From the NCBI GenBank assembly GCA_027296045.1, contig JAPUJS010000316.1:1-8114 (forward strand): 8,114 nucleotides of DNA, in the 5' to 3' direction. Position numbers and translations under genes: made by a program. Numbering within the stretch: the first letter of the stretch is position 1; every line of letters starts with the position of its first letter. The stretch comes from a bacterium (GTDB lineage: Bacteria > Latescibacterota > UBA2968). Positions 1 through 6,605 of the stretch are shown one piece after another. The notes under the pieces are model-generated. The model was not told where the DNA came from and did no database searches. It was given only the letters and a program-made list of their open reading frames with translations.

Positions 1-186
1 ACGCACATAGGTCCCGCAGTCCACCTCTTCATCCACTTTCACATCCAGCGAACAGCGGGACCCATCCCCCGGCAGAGGCCCCATCACCTCCTGCATCGCA
101 TCTAAAACCAGCGCTCGTTTTGCTTCCCAATCCGCTAAAGAATGCAGGGCAATGGCCCGAGCCTCTCGATCAACCAGTTGATTCAT
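1..186 (-). CDS. Probable alpha/beta hydrolase (acetylxylan esterase / dienelactone hydrolase-like), N-terminal fragment
   Basis: Only the first 62 codons are in the window; the frame stays open to the left edge. The ATG at 186-184 follows an AGAGGT Shine-Dalgarno at 193-198 with a 6-nt spacer. The fragment has no signal peptide, so the protein is probably cytoplasmic. It shows DWEAKRALVLDAMQEVMGPL at about residues 19-38, then a SLDVKV..EVDCGTYVR stretch at its end. From memory, this 'W..KR..(I/L)..MQEVMGPLP ... PLDVKV.EE.DCGTYVRR' pattern marks the N-terminus of large alpha/beta hydrolases annotated as acetylxylan esterase or dienelactone hydrolase in Planctomycetes- and Poribacteria-like genomes. 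The catalytic Ser-Asp-His would lie beyond the window, so activity cannot be checked. It starts 26 nt after the lactonase stop and is probably co-transcribed with it. It could instead be a peptidase-like member of the same fold. Confidence 0.62.
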   Translation of the reverse strand, partial: MNQLVDREARAIALHSLADWEAKRALVLDAMQEVMGPLPGDGSRCSLDVKVDEEVDCGTYVR

Positions 187-192
187 ACAAAG

Positions 193-198
193 ACCTCT
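193..198 (-). promoter_or_regulatory. Ribosome binding site of the partial hydrolase
   Basis: AGAGGT on the minus strand lies 6 nt before the ATG at 186-184. It supports that start and shows that a real gene begins here although only 186 bases of it are visible. Confidence 0.6.
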
Positions 199-212
199 AT
201 CAGAATCTGCCC

Positions 213-1304
213 TTAAATCGGCAGTAACTTAATACAAACAGGCTGAGGCACTTTTGCTTCGTGTCCGGTCGGCTCCAATTTTCCCGTTTCCGGATCCATC
301 CAGAAGGTCACCACATTGTGTGTGTCCTGATTCCCCGCCAGAACGATCTTTCCTGTCGGATCAATATGAAACCCGCGAGGAATTTCTCCCAGCGTCGATT
401 CATGGCCCACATACTCCAACTTTCCGGTCGCCTCATCAATCGCATAGACCACCAGCGTATTGTGCCCGCGGTTGGAGCCATACACAAACTTGCCCGATGG
501 GGAAACGTGAATATCGGCGCAACTTTTCCGATCAAATCCCTCCGGTAGCGTGGGCACCGTCTGAAGTTCTGAAAGCGTGCCGCCTTCCCCGTCGTAGGCA
601 AATACCGTAATCGTAGCCCCAATCTCATTAATCAAATAAGCAAACTTACCATTGGGATGAAAATCAAAATGGCGGGGTCCCGATCCCGGTGTCACCGAAA
701 GGCCGGGTGGATCGTTCGGCTCCAGTTTTCCATTTGCCGCATCCAGTTTGTAACTCAACACCTTGTCAATACCCAGATCTGCTGCAAACGCAAACCGGTT
801 GCCCGGATCAATCGTAAACGAATGCGCGTGGGGTTCTTTCTGGCGTTGTGGATTCACGCTCGACCCGGTATGCTGAACAAAATCGCTTCGCTCCACCAAC
901 GACCCATCCTCTGCAATCGTAAACGCACTGACATTCCCGCCCCCATAATTTGCCACCAGCACACAACTGTCCGTCTGATCCACCATCAGGTGACAGGGAA
1001 GCCCGCCACCTGTTGCCAGCCGATTCAAAAATGTCAGCACACCCGTCCTCCGGTCAAATGCGAACGCACTGACAGCCCCCCCGGGCACCCCATCGTACTC
1101 ATTCAACTCATTCGCCGCATACAGATGTTCGCCCGACGGGTCCAGCGCCACATAAGAAGGATCGGGTACCCCTGCTGCCGTACTCACATGCTCCAGCGCC
1201 CCCGTATCCAGATCCAGGCGATACACATAAACTCCTTCGCTCACGCCCAGATCCGGCGCTTCTTTTCGCGTATACGTCCCAACAAAAACAAACTGTTCGG
1301 CCAT
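213..1304 (-). CDS. Lactonase family protein, seven-bladed beta-propeller (6-phosphogluconolactonase / Pgl type)
   Basis: This 363-residue protein matches the usual length of the Pgl/YbhE lactonase family (Lactonase, PF10282). Known members hydrolyse 6-phosphogluconolactone in the pentose phosphate pathway; many relatives act on other sugar lactones or are uncharacterised. Family signatures appear in order: VGTYT at 8-12, PSYVALDPSG at 49-58 ending in LYAANE, PCHLMVD at 103-109 with VANYGGGNVSAF at 117-128, EPHAHS at 157-162, GPRHFDFHPNGKFAYLINE at 209-227, ADIHVSPSGKFVYGSNRGH at 263-281, and PRGFHIDPTGK at 309-319 with GNQDTHN at 324-330. There is no signal peptide, so it is probably cytoplasmic. 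A TTG three bases upstream at 1307 is possible, but the GGAG at 1312-1315 is 7 nt from the ATG at 1304 and favours ATG. It heads a likely two-gene unit with the hydrolase at 186. The fold assignment is firm; the exact substrate is not. Confidence 0.93.
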   Translation of the reverse strand: MAEQFVFVGTYTRKEAPDLGVSEGVYVYRLDLDTGALEHVSTAAGVPDPSYVALDPSGEHLYAANELNEYDGVPGGAVSAFAFDRRTGVLTFLNRLATGGGLPCHLMVDQTDSCVLVANYGGGNVSAFTIAEDGSLVERSDFVQHTGSSVNPQRQKEPHAHSFTIDPGNRFAFAADLGIDKVLSYKLDAANGKLEPNDPPGLSVTPGSGPRHFDFHPNGKFAYLINEIGATITVFAYDGEGGTLSELQTVPTLPEGFDRKSCADIHVSPSGKFVYGSNRGHNTLVVYAIDEATGKLEYVGHESTLGEIPRGFHIDPTGKIVLAGNQDTHNVVTFWMDPETGKLEPTGHEAKVPQPVCIKLLPI

Positions 1305-1311
1305 CAAAAAA

Positions 1312-1315
1312 CTCC
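1312..1315 (-). promoter_or_regulatory. Ribosome binding site of the lactonase gene
   Basis: GGAG on the minus strand is followed by a 7-nt TTTTTTG spacer and then the ATG at 1304. The spacing selects ATG over the adjacent in-frame TTG at 1307. Confidence 0.65.
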
Positions 1316-1356
1316 AGTGATTGGGTGATTGACAATAAGACGGATTGAATGTGTGT

Positions 1357-1385
1357 ATAATAAACCATCAAAAAACCAGAAGCAA
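1357..1385 (-). promoter_or_regulatory. Candidate sigma70-type promoter for the lactonase unit
   Basis: On the minus strand, TTGCTT (1385-1380) and TATTAT (1362-1357) are separated by 17 nt. The -10 matches the consensus at 5 of 6 positions and the -35 at 3 of 6. The implied transcript start near 1350 gives a leader of about 46 nt before the ATG at 1304. The site lies just downstream of the putative terminator of the previous unit, where a new promoter would be expected. The match is modest, and the promoter consensus of this organism is unknown. Confidence 0.38.
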
Positions 1386-1389
1386 ATGC

Positions 1390-1418
1390 AAAAGGGGCGT
1401 ATCCTCAAAGATAAGCCC
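1390..1418 (-). terminator. Putative intrinsic terminator of the TPR / GWxTD unit
   Basis: The minus strand reads GGGC-T-TATC, a 6-nt loop, GATA-C-GCCC, then C and TTTT. The stem is two 4-bp blocks split by one T/C mismatch, and the U run is short. It begins 29 nt after the stop of the 752-residue gene (stop at 1448) and lies before the next gene's promoter region. Position supports the call, but stem and U-tract are weaker than at 4922-4956. Confidence 0.5.
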
Positions 1419-1447
1419 GTTCACCGGCTGTTACAGACTCCGGTAGT

Positions 1448-3706
1448 TTACTCCACCACCCGAAACAACACAGACCTCTCAACCGTCTTTCCCGACAACA
1501 AATCCTTCACCCTCACACGCAACTGATGCACGCCCTCCGGCACCTGCATCAAATCAATCTGCAAATAGGTCATATCGTCTTGCCGGTTGCCCTCATAGGT
1601 TGCCGTAATTGCCGTCTCCGTTCCATCCCCGGTCGTATTCCCAATCTGGATCTCGGTTTGTTGCTGCTCGGGAAACACATATCGCACCCGGTAATCGATA
1701 ATCCCTTCGGAGCCCACCGCCCGAAACGGAACTTCCCCCGTTTCATCGGTCACCGCCTCCATTTGAACCATGCCCCGTTCTGCCAGCAATTCTACCGGAA
1801 CAAACAGCCTGGGGTCCACCTCTTTCTCCTCCGGCCACCCCACCTGATAGGCAATCTGAAATCGCGTTTGACCGAATCGATTGCGGGTTAAACCATACAA
1901 TTCCAGATAGACAAAGGCCGATTCGGAACGGCGATACAACTTTAAAGGATTCGGGACAATCTCCAGATCGGCCCTTGTTTCCGGGAATTCCTTCTTGCCA
2001 ACAATATCCTGTGCCAGTAATAAATCGCTGACCGTCAAAATCGAATCTTCAAATACCAGTACCAGTGAATCTCGCAAGGTCCCGATCCATTTGCTGCTCC
2101 GATCGCCCACCTCCACAACCAGATGATAATTCCCTTCATCGACTGCCAGCGTCTGTGTCCCAAGAAAAAATCGATCCCGCAACGTATCCTGCCCCACCCG
2201 CTGCAAGTGCTTCCCCCGATCCACATGCCGATACACCTCCTCCCACATCTCATCAAAGACAAAGATCCCATGATCCACATGCATATTCTGCCTGGAATCC
2301 GCCCCATCAATCTTCTCCAACGGAATCGCATAGGACACCTCAACCCGCACCCGATCTGCCTCTCGAAAAGCCACCACCTGATGGGGCAAACTGTATTTCT
2401 GATCCAGATAGGGATCCACAAACCGCTGGGACTCGTCCTCAAACACCTCCTTGCCATGGGTGGGATAAATCCCTGCGTTCAGCAGCGTATGGGCTTCCCC
2501 AATATCATATCCGTCAAACCGCCAGTGATCCATCCCATCGCCGTTGACAAACAAAACGCGAAACGTCTCGTAATACCAGGTCTCACGAGAAAGCTGGCCA
2601 ACCGTTGCCGATGTGGATCTTCGATGGATATATCGCCCAAATTTGATATACGTCTTCCCCTTGTCGGTCTCCCACCCCGTAACATCCTTCCACAACCGGC
2701 TAAACCGCAAATTCGCGTAGGCCACCCGACCGTAATGTTCCAACCGCCGCTCGTTATAATCGGTCAAAAACAGCGGATCGTAGGCCCGCCAGAACAACCT
2801 CAGATCCGGGCTGTCCACCCAGGAAATATCTCCTTCCACTTGTCCCTGTTCAACCGCCAGCGCAAGCTGTTCTCGGTCTTCTTTCGGCGCCACATACGCC
2901 ACCGACTCCATCAGCCGGCGTGCGTTCGGATCCATCCGCATCAGCGCCTGATCATAATATTTTGACGCCAGCCCATTCACCTCCAGCGCCTGATACCCCA
3001 GCCCGCAAAACATCAACGCGTTGATATCTTCCGGGTCAAACGCCAGCACCTGTTTGGCCACCAGAATCAGTGCCTCGGGAGACTGATTCTCAAAATACGC
3101 AAGTCCCAAATGATAATAGGCATCTTTAAATGAGGGATCCGCCGCGATACTCTCCTCAAAATATCGAATCGCCTTTTGCAGTTCCTCCTCGGCAAAAATA
3201 TCGTTCGCCAGCATCTCCTTGTCCTGCAGCTTCAAAAACGCCTTGAGCGCTCGATAGCCCACCCCAAAGGCCGCCTGGGCGCATCCCCGACCCACGTTCG
3301 GGAAAGTCTCCAAAACTTTCAAATACTGCTTCTCGGAATTATACCAGAACCCCTGACGAAACAACAACGCCCCCAGCGCAATTTGATACAAAATATTCTC
3401 GGGGTCAAACCGAATCGCCTCTTGAAACGCCTCGTTGGCCCGCCACCGATAATGCGGTGTATCCTTTGCCATATACAACTTTGCAAGCTCAAAATGAACC
3501 GGCGAAAACTTCCGGTATTTGTACTTGATCCTGTTGAGCGCCTTTATACTCTCCCTCTCCGGCACCGTTCCAATACCGCCTTTCACCGCCTGAAACAACG
3601 AATCCACAGTCGCCGTCTCGGCAAAGCCGGAGGGCACCCCCAAAAACAAACTCAGAGCGATTGCCGCAAGCAACCGCTCCAAAAATAATCGTGTGTTCTG
3701 GGTCAT
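1448..3706 (-). CDS. Secreted TPR and GWxTD-domain protein
   Basis: This 752-residue protein has a signal peptide at residues 1-29 (hydrophobic core about 12-24, likely cut GFA|ET), so it is exported. Residues about 60-260 hold degenerate TPR units, including 90-102 (NEAFQEAIRFDPE), 174-191 ending in ESIAADP, and 193-226. A GWxTD domain follows: FWRAYDPLFLTDYNERRLEH at 305-324, AN at 331-332, GWETDKGKTYIKFG at 344-357 and ETWYY at 375-379. The C-terminal half is predicted beta-rich, with two similar strand patterns, one near 525-565 (EGNYHLVVEVGD ... LTVSDLLLA) and one near 723-750 (EGVHQLRVRVKD). GWxTD is a named domain (TIGR04514) of unknown biochemical role, common in Bacteroidota, Acidobacteriota and related lineages. 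The ATG at 3706 lies 6 nt after the upstream TPR gene's stop, with GGTGAG overlapping that stop, so translation is probably coupled. It may be a periplasmic or outer-envelope protein with partner-binding TPRs. Confidence 0.88.
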   Translation of the reverse strand: MTQNTRLFLERLLAAIALSLFLGVPSGFAETATVDSLFQAVKGGIGTVPERESIKALNRIKYKYRKFSPVHFELAKLYMAKDTPHYRWRANEAFQEAIRFDPENILYQIALGALLFRQGFWYNSEKQYLKVLETFPNVGRGCAQAAFGVGYRALKAFLKLQDKEMLANDIFAEEELQKAIRYFEESIAADPSFKDAYYHLGLAYFENQSPEALILVAKQVLAFDPEDINALMFCGLGYQALEVNGLASKYYDQALMRMDPNARRLMESVAYVAPKEDREQLALAVEQGQVEGDISWVDSPDLRLFWRAYDPLFLTDYNERRLEHYGRVAYANLRFSRLWKDVTGWETDKGKTYIKFGRYIHRRSTSATVGQLSRETWYYETFRVLFVNGDGMDHWRFDGYDIGEAHTLLNAGIYPTHGKEVFEDESQRFVDPYLDQKYSLPHQVVAFREADRVRVEVSYAIPLEKIDGADSRQNMHVDHGIFVFDEMWEEVYRHVDRGKHLQRVGQDTLRDRFFLGTQTLAVDEGNYHLVVEVGDRSSKWIGTLRDSLVLVFEDSILTVSDLLLAQDIVGKKEFPETRADLEIVPNPLKLYRRSESAFVYLELYGLTRNRFGQTRFQIAYQVGWPEEKEVDPRLFVPVELLAERGMVQMEAVTDETGEVPFRAVGSEGIIDYRVRYVFPEQQQTEIQIGNTTGDGTETAITATYEGNRQDDMTYLQIDLMQVPEGVHQLRVRVKDLLSGKTVERSVLFRVVE

Positions 3707-3711
3707 AGAAA

Positions 3712-3717
3712 CTCACC
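3712..3717 (-). promoter_or_regulatory. Ribosome binding site overlapping the upstream stop codon
   Basis: GGTGAG on the minus strand contains the TGA stop (3715-3713) of the TPR gene and sits 5 nt before the ATG at 3706. This suggests translational coupling of the two genes. Confidence 0.6.
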
Positions 3718-4810
3718 GGATCTCTTCGAGCAACGCCCTGGCTTCACTCACCATTCCCGCTTTTGCCAGCCGCTTCTCTTTTTCTACATACACCTTCAAA
3801 GTCTCCCTGGCCCGATCTTCCTTCCCCGCCCGAAAACAAGCCTGACCCAGGTAATAATAAATATCCGTTTTCGAATCATCCAATTCCAATGCTTTTTCCA
3901 GAAATTGAATGCTCTCTTCATAATCTTCTCGATTATAATACGACAATCCCAGCATAAAAGACACCGTCCCGTCTTCCTGCTGTCCCTCCAGAGCCCGTTG
4001 GTATGCCTCAACCGCAGCTTCAAAATCACCCTGCCGAAAAGCCAGGTTGCCCAAATTCACATAGACGTCCAGATAATCGGGCTCGATTTCCAAAGCCTTC
4101 TGATAGGCGACCTCTGCCTGTCCCGACGTACCCTGACGGGCATACGCCATCCCCAAATTTCGATAAATCAGATGTCGATCCCCGCTCTCAAATCCCAGAG
4201 CTTTTTGATAGGTTTCAACCGCCGCATCCAGATCGTTCACATAATAATACGTCAACCCCAAATTCAAATAAGCATCCATATACTTACTGTCTAATTCAAT
4301 CGCCCGTTTGTACTCCCCAATGGCCTGCCGGACGTATCCCTTATGATAATACGTCAGTCCCAGCCGATAGCGCGCCCGGGCAGAGGTAGGCTTCAGCTTC
4401 GACGCTTTTCGATACCGCTCAATCGCCCGGTTATATTCCCCCGCCTGGTAATGGAACTGGGCCAGATCCATATGTGCAAAATACAGATCGGGTATTTTTT
4501 CGATCGCCTGTTCCAGATAAGACGCCGCCACCTCTTTGTCTTTTAGCACAGAGGCATACAGATACAAAAAAGTACCACTGTCCGGATAGGTGTTCATCCA
4601 TTCGCGATATTCGATCAACAACTGCGCCTGCATATCCATCTTTAGCGCAACCCGCTGATACCGGATATGGGCCTCAAAATCCTGTGGATTGGCGGCAATC
4701 AACCGGCGGAAGTAGCCCAGTTCGGTGCTCTCTTGAGCAAAAATTGCACGCACCGTACAAAAAAAGACCCATGTGATATAGATCACTGTTCGACAATATG
4801 TCATAGCCAT
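3713..4810 (-). CDS. Secreted tetratricopeptide repeat protein
   Basis: With the ATG at 4810 this protein has 365 residues. It starts MAMTYCRTVIYITWVFFC, continues with TVRAIFA and then QES, a good signal peptide probably cut after IFA. A longer reading from the ATG at 4867 adds 19 residues (384 total) and puts the hydrophobic core after a 23-residue acidic leader. The shorter start is preferred for the signal peptide and for a GTGA element 4 nt before 4810, but 4867 or 4804 is possible. After a degenerate N-terminal part, seven consecutive TPRs fill about residues 110-345, with typical cores such as ARYRLGLTYYHKGYVRQAI, AYLNLGLTYYYVNDLDAAV and VYVNLGNLAFRQGDFEAAV. I see no catalytic domain, so it is probably a protein-binding scaffold outside the cytoplasm. 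It precedes the GWxTD protein by 6 nt, which makes that protein or its complex the likely partner. No convincing promoter is visible upstream. Confidence 0.87.
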   Translation of the reverse strand: MAMTYCRTVIYITWVFFCTVRAIFAQESTELGYFRRLIAANPQDFEAHIRYQRVALKMDMQAQLLIEYREWMNTYPDSGTFLYLYASVLKDKEVAASYLEQAIEKIPDLYFAHMDLAQFHYQAGEYNRAIERYRKASKLKPTSARARYRLGLTYYHKGYVRQAIGEYKRAIELDSKYMDAYLNLGLTYYYVNDLDAAVETYQKALGFESGDRHLIYRNLGMAYARQGTSGQAEVAYQKALEIEPDYLDVYVNLGNLAFRQGDFEAAVEAYQRALEGQQEDGTVSFMLGLSYYNREDYEESIQFLEKALELDDSKTDIYYYLGQACFRAGKEDRARETLKVYVEKEKRLAKAGMVSEARALLEEIR

Positions 4811-4921
4811 ATATTCACGCGATTCAAAGATTTCTTCCCCCAGCCAACAACCTATAGTTTCGCTCATGATTGCCCATGATGCAAGTCATTTCTCTTTCTG
4901 CATAGATTGCGTTTTATCAAC

Positions 4922-4956
4922 AAAAAAGGCCGGACCAAGTTTCTCGGTCCGGCCTT
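4922..4956 (-). terminator. Strong intrinsic terminator of the thi / Ntn-hydrolase unit
   Basis: An 11-bp perfect GC-rich stem is visible: AAGGCCGGACC on one arm (4926-4936), GGTCCGGCCTT on the other (4946-4956), with a 9-nt loop. On the minus strand the stem runs into six T residues (4927-4922). It begins 20 nt after the stop of the Ntn-hydrolase gene at 4977. On the plus strand no T run follows, so it should act mainly for minus-strand transcripts. Confidence 0.94.
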
Positions 4957-4976
4957 CTCCCACCTGTAATGTCCCC

Positions 4977-6605
4977 TCAACACCCCAGTGCCACACCACC
5001 TGCCCGGGGGTCACTCCCGCCACAAAGCGTGCCGTGCTCGTCCCGTAAGATAAGCTGCACCGCACCTCCGGCCCCCCAATCCTCCATCCAACTGACCCGA
5101 TGGCCTCTTTCTTCCAACTCGGCAATCACTTCCTGCTCAAAACGGCGCTCGACCCGCAACTCCAACGGCGTTTCAATAGCCGCAGGATCGGTGCCCGGCC
5201 AGCTCACCCACCTGGGGGCTTCCACAGCCTCCTGAACGTCCATTCCAAAATCCAGCAAATTGCTAATCGTCTGCACATTCCACTGCACCTGACGATCCCC
5301 TCCAGGCGTGCCGCCTACGCCCCAGAAACGGCCCTCCTTACAAAGCAGATAGCAGTTCAGCGTATGCATCGTCTTCTTGCCCCCGGCAATCACATTCGGA
5401 TGGCCTTCCTCCAGCGTAAAACCCCGCCCGGCCCGATTGTTGAGCACCACGCCCGTCTTACCGGCAACCACGCCGCTGCCAAAACCGGCGGAAAGACTGT
5501 GGATCAAAGAAATCGCATTGCCTTCCCCATCGGCAACGGCAAAATAGCTCGTATCCCCACCCTTCTCAGGCAAGTCGCCTGCAAGCGGCTCGTTGTTCGC
5601 CCGGCCCAGATCGATCGCCTTTCGGCGCATTTCTGCATACTCCGATGACAACAACTCAGCCAGCGGATTTTCAATAAAACGCGGATCCCCGCAATAGCGC
5701 AAGCGATCGGCAAACGCCAGCTTCTTTGCCTCCACCATCAAATGCATGGCCTCTACCGATCCAAACCCCTCCGACTGCAAATCGTACCCCTCCAGTAGAT
5801 TCAGCCATTCTAAAACCATCAATCCCTGAGACGGGGGTGCCGTTTCATACACATCCACACCCCGATAGCAAGTATGCAAAGGTTCATACACGTCTGTCCG
5901 ATGCTGGACAAATTCCTCCTTGCCAAACAGTCCACCGCCTTCCTGGGATGCCCGGACGATCTCGTCGGCAATATCTCCATAAAATACATCCGACCCTCCT
6001 TCGGCAAAAGCGCGGATGGTCTGAGCCAGATCGGGCATCGCCCAGCGGTCTCCAGGACGGGGGGCACACCCGTTTGGCAGATAGGCCGCAACCGAATCGG
6101 GGAACTTGCCCAGTTTTTTTGAAGCGCCGGAAATCGCCCCGCTCATACGATTGGAAGCAACAATCCCCTCTTCGGCATAGGTCATCACCGGAGAAAGCAA
6201 CTCACCCAACGGCATCGTCCCAAATTGCGCATTCAATGTGGCATATGCATGGGGCGCACCAGGAACGGCAGCTGCATGCCATCCGTCTAAGGGCATCTTG
6301 TCCAACCCCTGATTCACAAAATAATCCCGACTTGCCTGCAAGGCCGCCACACCGCTGCCATTGATGGCTGCAATCCGGTCGTTTCGAGCCTCGTATAAAA
6401 CGGCAAACATATCGCCGCCCAAACCACACGAGGCCGGCATCGTCAACCACTCCACACCGGCCACAGCAATGGCCGCATCAAAGGCGTTTCCGCCCTGCTT
6501 CAACACATGCACTCCAGCAGCAGCAGCCCGTGCAGAAGCCGATGCCACCATGCCGTTGCTGGCATAGCGCACACCAGCACTGGGAAGTTGCTGTTTCTCT
6601 GTCAT
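4977..6605 (-). CDS. Gamma-glutamyltransferase-family Ntn hydrolase (acylase-like subgroup)
   Basis: This 542-residue protein matches the usual GGT precursor length. GGT-family enzymes cleave themselves before a Thr that becomes the N-terminal nucleophile. Here that is Thr352 in GGDTSYFAVADGEGNAISLI, giving subunits of about 351 and 191 residues. Other family motifs are VLKQGGNAFDAAIAVA (34-49), GLGGDMF (61-67), FGSGVVAGKTGVVLNN (375-390) and the oxyanion-type GTPGGDRQ (432-439). Residues that bind the glutamate substrate in E. coli GGT are not recognisable: the region of Arg114 reads NGSGVAA (82-88) and that of Asp433 reads NNRAGRGF (389-396). It may therefore be an amidase or acylase of the YwrD/cephalosporin-acylase-like branch rather than a glutathione hydrolase. 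No signal peptide is seen, so it is probably cytoplasmic. A longer start at 6638 exists, but the ATG at 6605 overlaps the thiE stop as ATGA and has GGGGAG 5 nt upstream. Confidence 0.92.
   Translation of the reverse strand: MTEKQQLPSAGVRYASNGMVASASARAAAAGVHVLKQGGNAFDAAIAVAGVEWLTMPASCGLGGDMFAVLYEARNDRIAAINGSGVAALQASRDYFVNQGLDKMPLDGWHAAAVPGAPHAYATLNAQFGTMPLGELLSPVMTYAEEGIVASNRMSGAISGASKKLGKFPDSVAAYLPNGCAPRPGDRWAMPDLAQTIRAFAEGGSDVFYGDIADEIVRASQEGGGLFGKEEFVQHRTDVYEPLHTCYRGVDVYETAPPSQGLMVLEWLNLLEGYDLQSEGFGSVEAMHLMVEAKKLAFADRLRYCGDPRFIENPLAELLSSEYAEMRRKAIDLGRANNEPLAGDLPEKGGDTSYFAVADGEGNAISLIHSLSAGFGSGVVAGKTGVVLNNRAGRGFTLEEGHPNVIAGGKKTMHTLNCYLLCKEGRFWGVGGTPGGDRQVQWNVQTISNLLDFGMDVQEAVEAPRWVSWPGTDPAAIETPLELRVERRFEQEVIAELEERGHRVSWMEDWGAGGAVQLILRDEHGTLCGGSDPRAGGVALGC

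Noticed and set aside
657..1328. Open plus-strand frame of 223 codons
   Set aside because: It is antisense to the well-supported lactonase, Cys/Arg/His-rich, with no family resemblance.
1329..1361. Plus-strand TTGACA (1329-1334) and TATAAT (1356-1361), both perfect hexamers
   Set aside because: The spacing is 21 nt, too long for a sigma70 promoter, and transcription would run antisense into the GWxTD gene with no plus-strand gene to serve.
1108..1371. Minus-strand 87-codon frame starting MMVYYTHIQ
   Set aside because: It runs out of frame into the start of the lactonase; beyond the leader it is only a frame-shifted reading of that gene.
2123..2965. Open plus-strand frame of 280 codons
   Set aside because: It lies wholly antisense to the GWxTD gene, is rich in Pro, His, Arg and Ile, shows no domain, and mirrors the codon bias of the real gene.
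4865..4880. CATGAT direct repeat 10 bp apart upstream of the TPR gene
   Set aside because: Two 6-mers one helical turn apart could be an operator, but it is too short and unsupported by any regulator or promoter nearby.
4857..4927. TTGATA at 4915-4920 and TATAGG-like box near 4850 as a promoter for the TPR unit
   Set aside because: No pair of boxes has acceptable spacing and quality. A promoter is expected after the terminator, but I cannot locate it.
5726..6364. Open plus-strand frame of 212 codons
   Set aside because: It is antisense to the Ntn hydrolase, has low-complexity Pro/Ser/His/Arg composition and no recognisable motif.
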